A program made the position numbers and the translations under genes. Positions 1-7,256 of a DNA stretch of 10,000 nt are shown here, one piece after another. The notes under the pieces were generated by a model. That model had not been told where the DNA came from, ran no database searches, and was given only the letters and a program-made list of their open reading frames with translations. Source of the stretch: Anaerolinea sp. (lineage in GTDB: Bacteria > Chloroflexota > Anaerolineae > Anaerolineales > Anaerolineaceae); contig JAIWNK010000140.1 of the NCBI GenBank assembly GCA_020216845.1, forward strand, positions 1-10,000, in the 5' to 3' direction. Numbering within the stretch: position 1 is the first letter of the stretch; each line of letters opens with the position of its first letter.

Positions 1-59
1 AATCCTTAGCGCCCCCGGGGAGGCTCGAATATCATCCCCTTTCGGGGGCTCCCAACCTC
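1..59 (-). repeat. Partial duplication of the tRNA-Arg 3' segment, split by 19 bp
   Basis: Positions 1-29 are identical to 64-92, which hold the T-loop, 3' T-stem, 3' acceptor strand and 3' flank of the adjacent tRNA-Arg. Positions 49-59 are identical to 93-103, the variable loop and 5' T-stem. The two matching blocks are contiguous in the tRNA gene but are separated here by 19 bp (30-48) that contain a CCCC-GAAA-GGGG hairpin on the minus strand. The repeat lacks a 5' acceptor strand, D-arm and anticodon arm, so it is not a tRNA gene. It may continue to the left of the window. A direct repeat of a tRNA 3' end is typical of an attachment site left by a tRNA-targeting integrase, but no integrase is visible. 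A degenerate tandem tRNA copy is the alternative. Confidence 0.75.
11..49 (-). other. Potential tRNA-like minihelix downstream of tRNA-Arg
   Basis: Read on the minus strand, GCCCCC (49-44) can pair with GGGGGC (16-11), and GGGG (39-36) can pair with CCCC (20-17). This leaves a GAAA bulge (43-40) and a 15-nt loop that still contains the TTCGAG of a T-loop. The fold resembles a stacked acceptor and T-arm. A competing fold is a simple CCCC-GAAA-GGGG tetraloop hairpin at 47-36. No T-run follows either stem, so it is not a canonical intrinsic terminator, although it could help 3' processing of the tRNA. The pairing is seen in the sequence; any function is inference. Confidence 0.35.
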
Positions 60-72
60 ACACAATCCTTAG

Positions 73-146
73 CGCCCCCGGGGAGGCTCGAACTCCCAAC
101 CTCTGGATTCGAAGTCCATCACTCTGTCCAATTGAGCTACGAGGGC
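73..146 (-). tRNA. tRNA-Arg (anticodon UCG)
   Basis: A complete 74-nt cloverleaf on the minus strand. The acceptor strands GCCCTCG (146-140) and CGGGGGC (80-74) pair fully, with one T-G wobble, and the discriminator base is G (73). The D-arm stem is GCTC/GAGT with the conserved GG in its loop. The anticodon loop is CTTCGAA, giving anticodon TCG, which reads the arginine codon CGA. The variable loop is 5 nt, and the T-arm is GGGAG-TTCGAGC-CTCCC. The first pair of the anticodon stem (A27-G43) is mismatched, a minor oddity. CCA is not encoded, so it must be added after transcription. The gene follows the membrane-protein gene by 25 bp and has its own likely promoter. Confidence 0.96.
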
Positions 147-156
147 GAACGTGCCT

Positions 157-165
157 ATTGTATCA
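157..165 (-). promoter_or_regulatory. Probable extended -10 promoter for tRNA-Arg
   Basis: The minus strand reads TGATACAAT, an extended -10 element (TG, one base, TACAAT) just after the stop codon of the membrane-protein gene. Transcription would start near position 150, a few bases before the tRNA 5' end at 146. The -35 region would fall in the last codons of the upstream gene and has only weak matches (TTTGGT/TTGGTG), which fits an extended -10 type. This would let the tRNA be transcribed independently of the nuo operon. Confidence 0.45.
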
Positions 166-171
166 CAAAAA

Positions 172-1497
172 TCAAAACACCAAAGGCCCAGCCAACACAA
201 TCAGCAACGCCCAGGCCGGATAGATCCACCCCGCCAACGCCAGCGTGCGCTGCACCGCCGCCACCCACCCGGCGGCCCCAGCGCGCAGCATACGCACCTC
301 CATCAACCCCAGCAAAAACAAATTGATCGCATTCCAACCCAAAATCGTCACACGGTTGATCGTATACCCGCCCTGCAGCGTGCGATAAATCACCGCCGCC
401 ATCGCATGACTGCACACCAACAACACCAGGCCCACCAACACCATCACCCCAAGTCGCAAAGCAGTGCGCCACTGTTCCGAAATCTCCTCCTCATCCAGCG
501 GCGTCAGGCCCAAAATCTGCACCATCACTGCAAACAACAGCAAGTTATACACAATCAGCACATCGCGATCCTGAAACGGCTTGAGGAAATTGAACAACAT
601 GAACCCCAAATACAGCACCAACACCACAATGCTGAGCGGCAGCAAAACGCGCATCAACAATAGCACCAACCGCCCTAGCCCGCGTTCACTCACCTGCTCA
701 TCTGCCCGGCGGCTCGGATCATAATTGCCTGCCGCGGCCAGCAAAATAGCCACAGCCACCGCTGCGCCCATCAATCCCTGCGTCAACCAATAGGGCAAAT
801 TGACCGACAAAGCATCAAACAAGCCAAACGTCAACACCAGAAAGAGCATTGCGACAATTGAAAACACACCGCCGGCCACAAACACTTCCAAAGACTTGCG
901 CAAAAACGCAAACACAGTGCGGCTTTCACGTCCCACCATCGCAAAGCCAACGGCCGCCCAACTCAACAACGCCAGGTTAACCATCAGCAACGTTTCGTAA
1001 TTGCGGCTCTCCGAAAACCAGCGAAACCACCCCGTTTGAGATGCAAACCACGTTCCCAGGCCGCTGACCAGCACCAAAGCGCCCCCCAAGAACCCGGCCC
1101 GTCGGATGGATACCGTGCTGCGTTCGCTGACGCCGAAATAGATCATCAATCCCAGCCCAATCAGCGGCGGAATCAAAAACAGCCAGGGCTGCTGCCCGCG
1201 AAACGAAGTCCTTTGCAGCGCCGTATCGTTTGAGAAAACACCCGCCAGCACAGCCACTGTCAGGCCTATCGGCAGCAGCCATTTCCAATTCAGGCGCGGC
1301 TCAGACAGGCGCTTTGCCTCTTGTGCCAGGCGATGATGCCAGACCTGCCAGATCAATTGCTGCGGCTCAGCAACATACCACACTTCCAGCGCCTCAGCGA
1401 ACAGCAGTTCCTCCCCCTTACGTCGCGCCTGTTGATACAGCAATTCCAGCCCCTCAGCATCCCCGCGTCGTCCTCCAAGCTCAGCGTGATAGTCCAT
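172..1497 (-). CDS. Polytopic membrane protein of unknown function, DUF4153-like
   Basis: I do not recognise a specific function. The 441-residue product starts with a roughly 60-residue charged, probably cytoplasmic helical segment (Arg/Glu-rich, with several Trp). About eleven hydrophobic segments follow, to a C-terminus ending in GPLVF. The later part, with long Leu-rich helices and a short YTINRVTILGWN motif between the last helices, resembles DUF4153-type membrane proteins; this assignment comes from pattern memory only. The gene begins right after nuoN, whose TAG stop lies at 1516-1514, and is probably co-transcribed with it. An in-frame ATG at 1512 exists, but the strong GGAGG at 1508-1504 sits 6 nt before the ATG at 1497 (3 nt before another at 1500), so I prefer 1497. 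It is not a canonical complex I subunit. It could be an accessory or assembly factor, or an unrelated neighbour. Confidence 0.8.
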   Translation of the reverse strand: MDYHAELGGRRGDAEGLELLYQQARRKGEELLFAEALEVWYVAEPQQLIWQVWHHRLAQEAKRLSEPRLNWKWLLPIGLTVAVLAGVFSNDTALQRTSFRGQQPWLFLIPPLIGLGLMIYFGVSERSTVSIRRAGFLGGALVLVSGLGTWFASQTGWFRWFSESRNYETLLMVNLALLSWAAVGFAMVGRESRTVFAFLRKSLEVFVAGGVFSIVAMLFLVLTFGLFDALSVNLPYWLTQGLMGAAVAVAILLAAAGNYDPSRRADEQVSERGLGRLVLLLMRVLLPLSIVVLVLYLGFMLFNFLKPFQDRDVLIVYNLLLFAVMVQILGLTPLDEEEISEQWRTALRLGVMVLVGLVLLVCSHAMAAVIYRTLQGGYTINRVTILGWNAINLFLLGLMEVRMLRAGAAGWVAAVQRTLALAGWIYPAWALLIVLAGPLVF

Positions 1498-1500
1498 CAT

Positions 1501-1508
1501 CTCCCTCC
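1501..1508 (-). promoter_or_regulatory. Ribosome binding site deciding the start of the DUF4153-like gene
   Basis: GGAGGGAG on the minus strand directly precedes a double ATG (1500 and 1497). Spacing from its GGAGG core is 3 nt to the first ATG and 6 nt to the second. It lies downstream of the ATG at 1512, which has no comparable signal, so that upstream ATG is unlikely to be the start. Confidence 0.65.
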
Positions 1509-1513
1509 ACATC

Positions 1514-2959
1514 CTATGGCAACGCCAACACCGCCTGTCCCATCGCCTGCAACAACGGCCCCGGCAAAAAGCTCAACCCCACCACCAGAATGGCCAACAA
1601 CACAGCCAACAACGTCAACCAACGTTGCCCCTGAACCTGTGGCGTTCCAACAGCATAAAGCCGCAAAATCACCCGCAGCGAATAATACGCCGAGAACAAC
1701 GATGTCAGCACGCCCACCAACGCCAGGCCAATGTAACCGCCCTCCACCGCCACACGGAAGAGATAAAACTTGCCCCAAAAGCCAAGCGTGAGCGGAACGC
1801 CGGTATAAGAGAGCAAGAAAATTACCAACGGCACGGCCAACCAGGGATACCGAAAGCCCAAGCCAGCATACTCCTCAATCTCCAGGCCACGGCCCTCGCT
1901 CTGCTCCAGGGCCACCACCACCGCCCAAGCGCCAAAGCTCGTCAAGGCATAGGCCACGAGGTAGAACAGCATCGCCGAAACCGATTCGCCAGCCATCTTG
2001 CCCTGACCATAGGGCACAAACGCCATCAGCAAATAGCCGGCGCTTGCCACACCGGCATACGCCAATAAGCGTTTCATATTCGTCTGCGCCATTGCCAGCA
2101 AGTTGCCCACCACCATGCTCAACACCGCCAATGCCGCCACCAGAGGGGAAAGTTGTGCCGCCAGGGATGGAAAAGCCACCAAAAAGACGCGCAGCAAAGC
2201 CGCCAACCCTGCCGCCTTGACACCAACCGACATGAAGCCAGTTACCGGTGAAGGTGCGCCTTGATACACATCCGGTGACCACATATGGAACGGCACTGCC
2301 GCAACTTTGAAGGCAAACCCAACCAACAGCAAAGTCGCCCCAGCCACAAACAGCGGCACCGTTGCCGATACCCCGGCCATCGCCTCCACAATCCCTGGCA
2401 GCGAGGTATTGGCCGTTGCGCCAAAAATAAGCGCCACGCCATACAACAAGAAAGCCGAAGAGAACGTGCCCAACAAGAAATACTTCAGCGCCGCCTCTTC
2501 CGAATCCAAGCGCGGACGCGCAATACCGGTGAGAATATACAGCGGCAGCGAGAGCATCTCCAGCGCCAGGAAAACGATCAACAAGTCATTTGCCTGCGCC
2601 ATCAACATCATCCCCGCCACGCTGATCATCAATAGCGGATAATACTCACCATGCTCAATCCGCAAACGGCGCAAATAGTCAAACGCCAGTGCAATCGCCA
2701 CCAGACCGCTGCTCAGGAAAACAATCTCCAAAAAGACGGCAAAGCCATCGCGCACGACCATGTCCTGAAAAGCCATCAACGGCGAAAGGCCACGCTGCGC
2801 CAGGGCCAGGCCAAGCGCCAACGCCAAACCCGCCGCTGAAAGCCAGGCCGTCAACGACTTGCGTTCTTTTGGAATCCAGGCATCCACCAACAGCAACGCC
2901 AGCGCCCAAACGACTACAACCAAGGTTGGAAGGATCACAAACAGATCTTGTATGCTCAT
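1514..2959 (-). CDS. nuoN: NADH-quinone oxidoreductase subunit N (NuoN)
   Basis: This is the antiporter-like membrane subunit of complex I next to NuoK, one of three homologous proton-translocating modules. The 481-residue product matches the usual length and is almost entirely hydrophobic, with about 14 membrane segments. Key features are the Glu of the LALEMLSLPLY motif (E134), the Lys of FAFKVAAVPFHMWSPDVY (K218) and the Lys of GFMSVGVKAAG (K248). These correspond in the family to the TM5 Glu and the central proton-channel lysines. A GTG at 2965 is in frame, but GGAG at 2970-2967 is only 1 nt from it and 7 nt from the ATG at 2959, so the ATG is preferred. It lies 12 bp after nuoM and is the last recognisable complex I gene here. 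Confidence 0.96.
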   Translation of the reverse strand: MSIQDLFVILPTLVVVVWALALLLVDAWIPKERKSLTAWLSAAGLALALGLALAQRGLSPLMAFQDMVVRDGFAVFLEIVFLSSGLVAIALAFDYLRRLRIEHGEYYPLLMISVAGMMLMAQANDLLIVFLALEMLSLPLYILTGIARPRLDSEEAALKYFLLGTFSSAFLLYGVALIFGATANTSLPGIVEAMAGVSATVPLFVAGATLLLVGFAFKVAAVPFHMWSPDVYQGAPSPVTGFMSVGVKAAGLAALLRVFLVAFPSLAAQLSPLVAALAVLSMVVGNLLAMAQTNMKRLLAYAGVASAGYLLMAFVPYGQGKMAGESVSAMLFYLVAYALTSFGAWAVVVALEQSEGRGLEIEEYAGLGFRYPWLAVPLVIFLLSYTGVPLTLGFWGKFYLFRVAVEGGYIGLALVGVLTSLFSAYYSLRVILRLYAVGTPQVQGQRWLTLLAVLLAILVVGLSFLPGPLLQAMGQAVLALP

Positions 2960-2971
2960 TCTCACGCTCCG

Positions 2972-4459
2972 CTACGGCTGCGCCGCCAACATCAACAACC
3001 GTTCGACCGCCGGAGAAATCAGGTCAAAAATCGGCTGCGGATAAATGCCAATTGCCACCACCAGCACAACAATCGGCAGCAGGGTCAACACTTCGCGGAT
3101 ATTCAGATCCGCCAGGCTACGATTCTCCTCATGCACCAGCGGGCCGAGGAAAACCTTTTCGAACATTTTGAGCAGATAGGCCGCCGCCAGGATGACCCCC
3201 ACCGTGCCCAAACCAGCGAACCAAACGTTGCCAAGCGCCGAAGCATTGAACGCCCCGGCCAGAATATTGAATTCGCCCACAAAACCATTCAGCCCCGGCA
3301 CCGCCAGCGAAGAGAGCGTCACAATCAACGCCAAAGCGGATAACACGGGCAACACCTTCCACAACCCGCCAAAAGCCGCCAGTTCGCGGGTATGTCGTCG
3401 CTCGTACAACATGCCCACAAGCAGGAACAACGCCCCCGTGCTCAGGCCATGGTTGACCATCTGCAACACCGCTCCGCTGACCGCCTGTGGCGTGAGCGCA
3501 AAGATGCCCAGCATGACAAAGCCCAGGTGACTGACCGAGGAATAGGCGACCAGTTTCTTCCAGTCCTTTTGCGCAAAGGCCACCCCCGCGCCATACAAAA
3601 TTCCCACCACCGCCAGGCCGGCCATCCACGGGGCCAATTGTTGGCTAGCCTGCGGGAAGAGCGGCAAATTGAAGCGCAAAAAGCCATAGGCGCCCATCTT
3701 CAGCAACACACCGGCCAAAATTACCGAGCCCGCAGTTGGCGCTTCGACGTGCGCATCCGGCAGCCACGAATGCAATGGCCACAGCGGCACCTTGATGGCA
3801 AAGGCCAGCCCAAAAGCCAGAAAGAGCGCCGTTTGCGCACCCGCAAAAGTCGCCCGATTTTGGATCAGTGCCGGCAAATCAAAGCTACCCACCTGCAAAC
3901 CGACAAACAGAATGCCCACCAACAACAAGACGGAACCGACCATGGTGTAAAGGAAGAATTTAAGCGCCGCATAAATGCGCCGTTCGCCGCCCCAAATGGC
4001 AATCAGGAAAATCATCGGCACCAGCGTAAATTCCCAGAAGATATAAAACAGCACCAGGTCGAGCGCTAAAAAGACGCCATTCATGCCCACTTCCAACAAC
4101 AGGAACAGCGCCAAAAAGCCCTTCAAGCGCTCCCCCTGCACCGCCGTCCAGGTCGAAAGCAGCGCCAACGGCATCAGGAACGTCGTCAGCAACACCATCA
4201 ACAAACTGATGCCATCGGCCCCCAGGTGAAAGCGCACCGCCAGCCTGCCCAGGCGCAACCAGGGCAAGCTCAATTCAGTCAAGGCGCCCTGCCGGTCAAG
4301 CAACAAAGCCCACACGGCCAGGCCAAACGTCACCAAACTCGTCAACAGCGCCACCCAGCGCAACGAACGTTCATTGCGCCCATCCAACAAAAGAAGCAGC
4401 GCCAGCCCGAATAAGGGCAAGAACGTGATGAGCACCAACGGATGAAACCATGCATTCAC
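2972..4459 (-). CDS. nuoM: NADH-quinone oxidoreductase subunit M (NuoM)
   Basis: This is the middle antiporter-like pump of the complex I membrane arm. The 495-residue product has about 14 membrane helices. Visible hallmarks are FYIFWEFTLVPMI with the essential Glu (E143), IKVPLWPLHSWLPDAHVEAPT with the channel Lys (K223) and downstream His, and a late helix PGLNGFVGEFNILAG carrying the conserved Glu of the terminal channel. Starting at the ATG at 4498 would add a charged, cysteine-containing extension overlapping nuoL by 26 bp. AGGAGG (4473-4468) lies 8 nt before the GTG at 4459, and from there the protein reads MNAWFHPLVLITFLPL, a normal NuoM start. I therefore call GTG 4459. The gene lies 13 bp after the nuoL stop. 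Confidence 0.97.
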   Translation of the reverse strand: MNAWFHPLVLITFLPLFGLALLLLLDGRNERSLRWVALLTSLVTFGLAVWALLLDRQGALTELSLPWLRLGRLAVRFHLGADGISLLMVLLTTFLMPLALLSTWTAVQGERLKGFLALFLLLEVGMNGVFLALDLVLFYIFWEFTLVPMIFLIAIWGGERRIYAALKFFLYTMVGSVLLLVGILFVGLQVGSFDLPALIQNRATFAGAQTALFLAFGLAFAIKVPLWPLHSWLPDAHVEAPTAGSVILAGVLLKMGAYGFLRFNLPLFPQASQQLAPWMAGLAVVGILYGAGVAFAQKDWKKLVAYSSVSHLGFVMLGIFALTPQAVSGAVLQMVNHGLSTGALFLLVGMLYERRHTRELAAFGGLWKVLPVLSALALIVTLSSLAVPGLNGFVGEFNILAGAFNASALGNVWFAGLGTVGVILAAAYLLKMFEKVFLGPLVHEENRSLADLNIREVLTLLPIVVLVVAIGIYPQPIFDLISPAVERLLMLAAQP

Positions 4460-4467
4460 AGGCCGCT

Positions 4468-4473
4468 CCTCCT
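4468..4473 (-). promoter_or_regulatory. Ribosome binding site fixing a GTG start for nuoM
   Basis: AGGAGG on the minus strand shares its first base with the nuoL stop codon (TGA at 4475-4473) and is 8 nt upstream of the GTG at 4459. An upstream in-frame ATG at 4498 lies inside nuoL and would place this site within the coding sequence, so it is not the likely start. Confidence 0.75.
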
Positions 4474-6416
4474 CATCGCACCCAAAGCAAATAGGCAAAC
4501 ATTGCCACCACGCCCACCATCACCACCAGGGCATAAGAGCGCACCAGGCCATTTTGCAGTTTGCGCAGCCAGTTCGCCGAAAGCTGCGACCCCTGCCCCA
4601 AACCATCCCCCAGGCTGTTAATCAACCCAAGGTCCACCGGCCCTGCCAACACCTGCGCCAACCACCCCAAGGGACGCAACAACACCAGGCGGTAGAATTC
4701 ATCCACCCACCATTTCCGCTCAAAAGCACGGTAGAGCGGCCCAAGCGGACGTGCCAGCGCGTCCTGCTCCGTTGGAGCACGGCGGCCATACACCAACCAG
4801 GCCAGCCCCAGCCCCAGCAGCGCCACAGCCAAAGACCCAAGCGCCACGGCCCAAACAAAATGCCCTTCTTTGACGCCCACCAGGCTGTGTTCCAGCCAAT
4901 GTTCCAGGCTATGCAGCCCCGGCAAGTTCAACGCGCCGCCCAAGGCAGAGAACACTGCCAACACCACCAATGGCATCGTCACCAGCGGACGGCTCTCACC
5001 CGCATGGTGCGCCGCCTTGCTGCGCGGTTCACCAAAAAAGACCAAAATCAGTTGCCGGCCCATGTAAAAAGCTGTCAGGAACGCCGCCGCCAACAACAGA
5101 CCAAATACAACCGGGAAGCGTTCACTCGCTGCCACCAAGATCTCATCCTTGGAGAAGAAACCAGCCAGCGGCGCCACGCCCGCCAAAGCCAACGCCCCCA
5201 CCAGATACACCGCAAAAGTCAGCGGCATGCGCTTGCGCAGCCCGCCCATCTGACGCATATCCTGTGGATCAAAAGGATCGTGTCCCTCACCAGCGTGTTC
5301 ATGGCCATGTTCCAACCCAAGGATGACCGAGCCCGCCGCGAGGAAAAGCAGCGCCTTGAAGAACGCGTGAGTCACCAAGTGGAAAATCCCCGCCACCGCT
5401 GCGCCCATCCCCACAGCTGCCACCATAAAGCCCAACTGACTGATCGTGGAATAGGCCAGCACTTTCTTGATGTCATACTGCCCCAGCGCAATCGTCGCCG
5501 CAAACAGCGCCGTCAGGCCCCCTACCCAGGTCACTGCTGCCTGCGCCTGCGGCACGGGCAAGAACAGCGCCTGTGAACGCGCCACCAAATATACCCCCGC
5601 TGTCACCATCGTTGCCGCATGGATGAGCGCCGAAACCGGCGTTGGACCGGCCATCGCATCCGGCAGCCACACAAACAGCGGCAGCTGCGCCGATTTGCCG
5701 GTCACACCCAAAAGCATGAACAGCGTGATAGCCACCAACAAAGCAGGGGCTGCCTGCGCCGCCTGTGCAAAAACGCCATCAAAATCGAGGGTGCCAAACG
5801 CCCCAATCATCAAGAAAATGGCAATCAGCAAACCGAAATCGCCGACACGATTGACGATGAACGCCTTTTTTGCCGCTCGCGCATTGCCCAACCCGCCTTC
5901 ACCCTTCTCAAACCAAAAGCCAATCAGCAGGTAAGAGCACAGCCCCACGCCTTCCCAGCCAACAAACAGCACCAGGAAGTTGTTGGCGCTGACCAGCAGC
6001 AACATCGCCGCCACAAACAGATTCAGGTAGATGAAAAAACGGCGAAAGCGCTGCGGGTCACCGTTATGGCGCACATCGGCGTGCATATAACCGATGGAAT
6101 AGATGTGAATCAGTGTGCCAACGCCCGAGACGACCAACATCATCGTCACCGAAAGCGTGTCCACCCGGAAGCTCCAATCCACAGTCAGGCTTCCCAGGTT
6201 AAACCAGGTTGCCAGGCGGTAAATGCCGCCCTCCGGATGCTGCAAAAGCGCCAAAGCCAGCAACCCCGAAAGGACGAAAGACCCTCCCGCTGCCAGGCTT
6301 GCCACCGCGCCAATGCCCTTCTCGCCCAGCCGACGCCCCACCACCAGGTTGACCACAATCCCACCCAGCGGCAGCAGCACGGCCCAGACCACCCATGCAA
6401 GCTGTGTATCGCTCAT
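4473..6416 (-). CDS. nuoL: NADH-quinone oxidoreductase subunit L (NuoL)
   Basis: This is the distal antiporter-like pump of complex I and the largest membrane subunit. The 647-residue product has about 16 helices, including the long C-terminal region that forms the lateral helix and final anchor. Landmarks are FVGWEGVGLCSYLLIGFWFE with the essential Glu (E155), TGKSAQLPLFVWLPDAMAGPTPV with the channel Lys (K241), SALIHAATMVTAGVY with the conserved His (H266), and VLAYSTISQLGFM. A cytoplasmic loop around residues 368-380 is unusually rich in His (LEHGHEHAGEGHD) before the normal DMRQMGGL. An ATG at 6422 overlaps the nuoK stop as ATGA, but AAAGGA (6427-6422) is 5 nt before the ATG at 6416, which I prefer. 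Coupling to nuoK is likely either way. Confidence 0.97.
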   Translation of the reverse strand: MSDTQLAWVVWAVLLPLGGIVVNLVVGRRLGEKGIGAVASLAAGGSFVLSGLLALALLQHPEGGIYRLATWFNLGSLTVDWSFRVDTLSVTMMLVVSGVGTLIHIYSIGYMHADVRHNGDPQRFRRFFIYLNLFVAAMLLLVSANNFLVLFVGWEGVGLCSYLLIGFWFEKGEGGLGNARAAKKAFIVNRVGDFGLLIAIFLMIGAFGTLDFDGVFAQAAQAAPALLVAITLFMLLGVTGKSAQLPLFVWLPDAMAGPTPVSALIHAATMVTAGVYLVARSQALFLPVPQAQAAVTWVGGLTALFAATIALGQYDIKKVLAYSTISQLGFMVAAVGMGAAVAGIFHLVTHAFFKALLFLAAGSVILGLEHGHEHAGEGHDPFDPQDMRQMGGLRKRMPLTFAVYLVGALALAGVAPLAGFFSKDEILVAASERFPVVFGLLLAAAFLTAFYMGRQLILVFFGEPRSKAAHHAGESRPLVTMPLVVLAVFSALGGALNLPGLHSLEHWLEHSLVGVKEGHFVWAVALGSLAVALLGLGLAWLVYGRRAPTEQDALARPLGPLYRAFERKWWVDEFYRLVLLRPLGWLAQVLAGPVDLGLINSLGDGLGQGSQLSANWLRKLQNGLVRSYALVVMVGVVAMFAYLLWVR

Positions 6417-6418
6417 GC

Positions 6419-6718
6419 TCATCCTTTCAACGCACTCATCTGATCCACATCAATGCTGTGCTTGGTGCGGAAGATTGCCACCATCAACGCCAGCCCGACT
6501 GCCACTTCTGCTGCCGCCACCGTCATCACAAAGAAGACGAACAATTGGCTGTTAATCAGCTGATAGTAAGCCGCATACGCCACAAAGACCAGGTTGGCCG
6601 CATTGAACATCAACTCCAGCGACATGAAGATGACGATGGCATTGCGCCGAACCAAGACGCCCACCGCCCCCAGGGCAAATAAAATCACCGACAAAGCCAG
6701 ATAGTACGTAATCGTCAT
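6419..6718 (-). CDS. nuoK: NADH-quinone oxidoreductase subunit K (NuoK)
   Basis: This small three-helix membrane subunit is homologous to MrpC and forms part of the proton path between the quinone site and NuoN. At 99 residues it matches the family size. The two buried acidic residues are present: E35 in FMSLELMFNAANL and E71 in TVAAAEVAVGLALMVAIFR. An upstream ATG at 6736 would overlap nuoJ. GGAGG at 6727-6723 lies 4 nt before the ATG at 6718, giving the usual MTITYYLALSVILFALG N-terminus. The gene follows nuoJ by 14 bp, and its TGA stop overlaps the SD region and an alternative start codon of nuoL. Confidence 0.97.
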   Translation of the reverse strand: MTITYYLALSVILFALGAVGVLVRRNAIVIFMSLELMFNAANLVFVAYAAYYQLINSQLFVFFVMTVAAAEVAVGLALMVAIFRTKHSIDVDQMSALKG

Positions 6719-6732
6719 GGTTCCTCCATCCT

Positions 6733-7248
6733 TCACGATCGCTGTTTTTCTTGACGGGTAAGCAAAATGGCACCCACCAAGGCTGAAAGCAAAATGACCG
6801 ATGTAATCTCAAACGGCAGCTGATACTGTTCAAACAGCGCCAGCCCAACAGCTACCGGACTGCCAAAATCCGCTGTCAGCGCCGGCATGCCCGCCAGATT
6901 GCTGCCACGATAGGCCACATAGAGCCCCACCTCCGCCAGAAAAACCAGCGCCACCAACGCCGCCACCCAACGCTGCCGCCCTGAGCGTGCCGTATCCGGC
7001 AGCTTTTCGGCGCCCAGCAACATGATGACGAACAGGAACAGAATCATGATCGCTCCAGCATAGACGGTGATCTGCGTCAGGGCAATAAACGGTGCGCCCA
7101 AGATGAGGTACAGCAGCGCAACGGTCGCAAAATTCAACACCAGGAACAACGCCGCATACACCGCATTTCGGCTGAACAACATCCCAAGCGCAGAACCGAC
7201 CACTACCAACGCCAAAACCGCAAATAAAATCACACTCCCCAAAGCCAT
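6733..7248 (-). CDS. nuoJ: NADH-quinone oxidoreductase subunit J (NuoJ)
   Basis: This is the membrane subunit of complex I beside NuoK and NuoA; its third helix takes part in coupling through a pi-bulge. The 171-residue product has five hydrophobic helices. It contains the family signature NAVYAALFLVLNFATVALLY followed by GAPFIALTQITVYAGAIMIL and FVIMLLG, and the last helix lies before a short basic tail (TRQEKQRS). The ATG at 7248 is preceded by AGGAGG (7258-7253) at 4 nt. That site overlaps the nuoI stop codon, and the two genes are 8 bp apart, so translation is probably coupled. Confidence 0.97.
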   Translation of the reverse strand: MALGSVILFAVLALVVVGSALGMLFSRNAVYAALFLVLNFATVALLYLILGAPFIALTQITVYAGAIMILFLFVIMLLGAEKLPDTARSGRQRWVAALVALVFLAEVGLYVAYRGSNLAGMPALTADFGSPVAVGLALFEQYQLPFEITSVILLSALVGAILLTRQEKQRS

Positions 7249-7256
7249 CTTCCCTC

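Noticed and set aside
36..47. Intrinsic terminator after tRNA-Arg
   Set aside because: The CCCC-GAAA-GGGG hairpin is stable, but no T-run follows on the minus strand (GATGATATTCG), so it does not meet the usual definition.
1..59. A second tRNA gene or permuted tmRNA piece at the left edge
   Set aside because: The segment has the T-loop and 3' acceptor strand but no room for anticodon and D-arms, and no tmRNA tag or conserved 5' tmRNA motif is visible within the window.
151..663. Long plus-strand open frames antisense to the membrane-protein and nuo genes
   Set aside because: Their products are rich in Gln, His, Arg and Pro, as expected from reading GC-rich hydrophobic-protein genes backwards. 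They lack good SD sites and are fully overlapped by confident minus-strand genes.
4457..4498. nuoM start at the ATG at 4498
   Set aside because: The extra residues (PICFGCDEEERP) are an out-of-frame reading of the nuoL 3' end and the SD. AGGAGG followed at 8 nt by GTG 4459 gives a standard NuoM N-terminus.
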